Positions 12,654-12,681 of a stretch of DNA of 12,681 nucleotides are shown one piece after another (position 1 is the stretch's first letter; every line of letters begins with the position of its first letter). Below the pieces are notes generated by a model. It was given only the letters and a program-made list of their open reading frames with translations, was not told the origin of the DNA and searched no databases. The position numbers and the translations under genes are program-made. The DNA is from an uncultured Muribaculaceae bacterium (GTDB taxonomy: Bacteria > Bacteroidota > Bacteroidia > Bacteroidales > Muribaculaceae): NCBI GenBank assembly GCA_902494515.1, contig CABUTS010000073.1, forward strand, positions 1 to 12,681, read 5' to 3'.

Positions 12654-12681
12654 GTTAATCCACAGTTTATCAGATAATGAA

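Overview
The window looks like chromosomal DNA of a Bacteroidota species, most likely order Bacteroidales. Muribaculaceae or a relative is a guess from gene content and the GC-rich codon use. The main support is a set of promoter-like sites of the Bacteroidota primary-sigma type (TAnnTTTG preceded by TTTG about 18-21 bp upstream). They lie in front of five transcription units and use no E. coli-style -35/-10 boxes. Further support comes from a carboxypeptidase-regulatory-like secreted protein, a DUF6249-like membrane protein and an ECF sigma factor followed by a small two-helix membrane protein.

Layout. (1) 1-1409, plus strand: the 3' part of uup, an ABC-F ATPase; its 5' end is outside the window. 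(2) 1490-1531: a bidirectional terminator between convergent uup and a Crp/Fnr-family regulator (1606-2304, minus). The regulator has its own promoter and a hairpin-bearing leader. (3) 2635-2865, minus: a CAU-anticodon tRNA with its own promoter and terminator. (4) 2866-3685: about 800 bp with no credible gene, packed with nested inverted repeats and degenerate direct repeats. (5) 3686-4996, plus: a secreted protein of unknown function with an N-terminal carboxypeptidase-regulatory-like domain. (6) 5092-8097, minus: dnaJ, grpE and ispE in one orientation, read ispE-grpE-dnaJ, ending in a strong terminator. (7) 8202-10106, plus: a DUF6249-like membrane protein with a Q/P-repeat tail, an ECF sigma factor and a small two-helix membrane protein, probably one operon. 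(8) 10138-12561, plus: a well-formed promoter, an alpha/beta hydrolase and, 6 bp later, a MurF-like ligase whose N-terminal substrate domain is replaced by a membrane domain. The window ends in a G-free polypyrimidine tract and an ATG at 12677 that may start the next gene.

How the genes work together. GrpE and DnaJ are co-chaperones of DnaK (not in the window). IspE is a step of the MEP isoprenoid pathway, which supplies the undecaprenyl carrier for the envelope. The sigma/two-helix pair fits an envelope-sensing sigma/anti-sigma module. The hydrolase/Mur-ligase pair suggests a membrane-proximal envelope modification, but its substrate cannot be read from sequence. Most of the window is ordinary housekeeping. 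The parts worth a second look are the repeat-rich gap, the membrane Mur ligase operon and the sigma operon.
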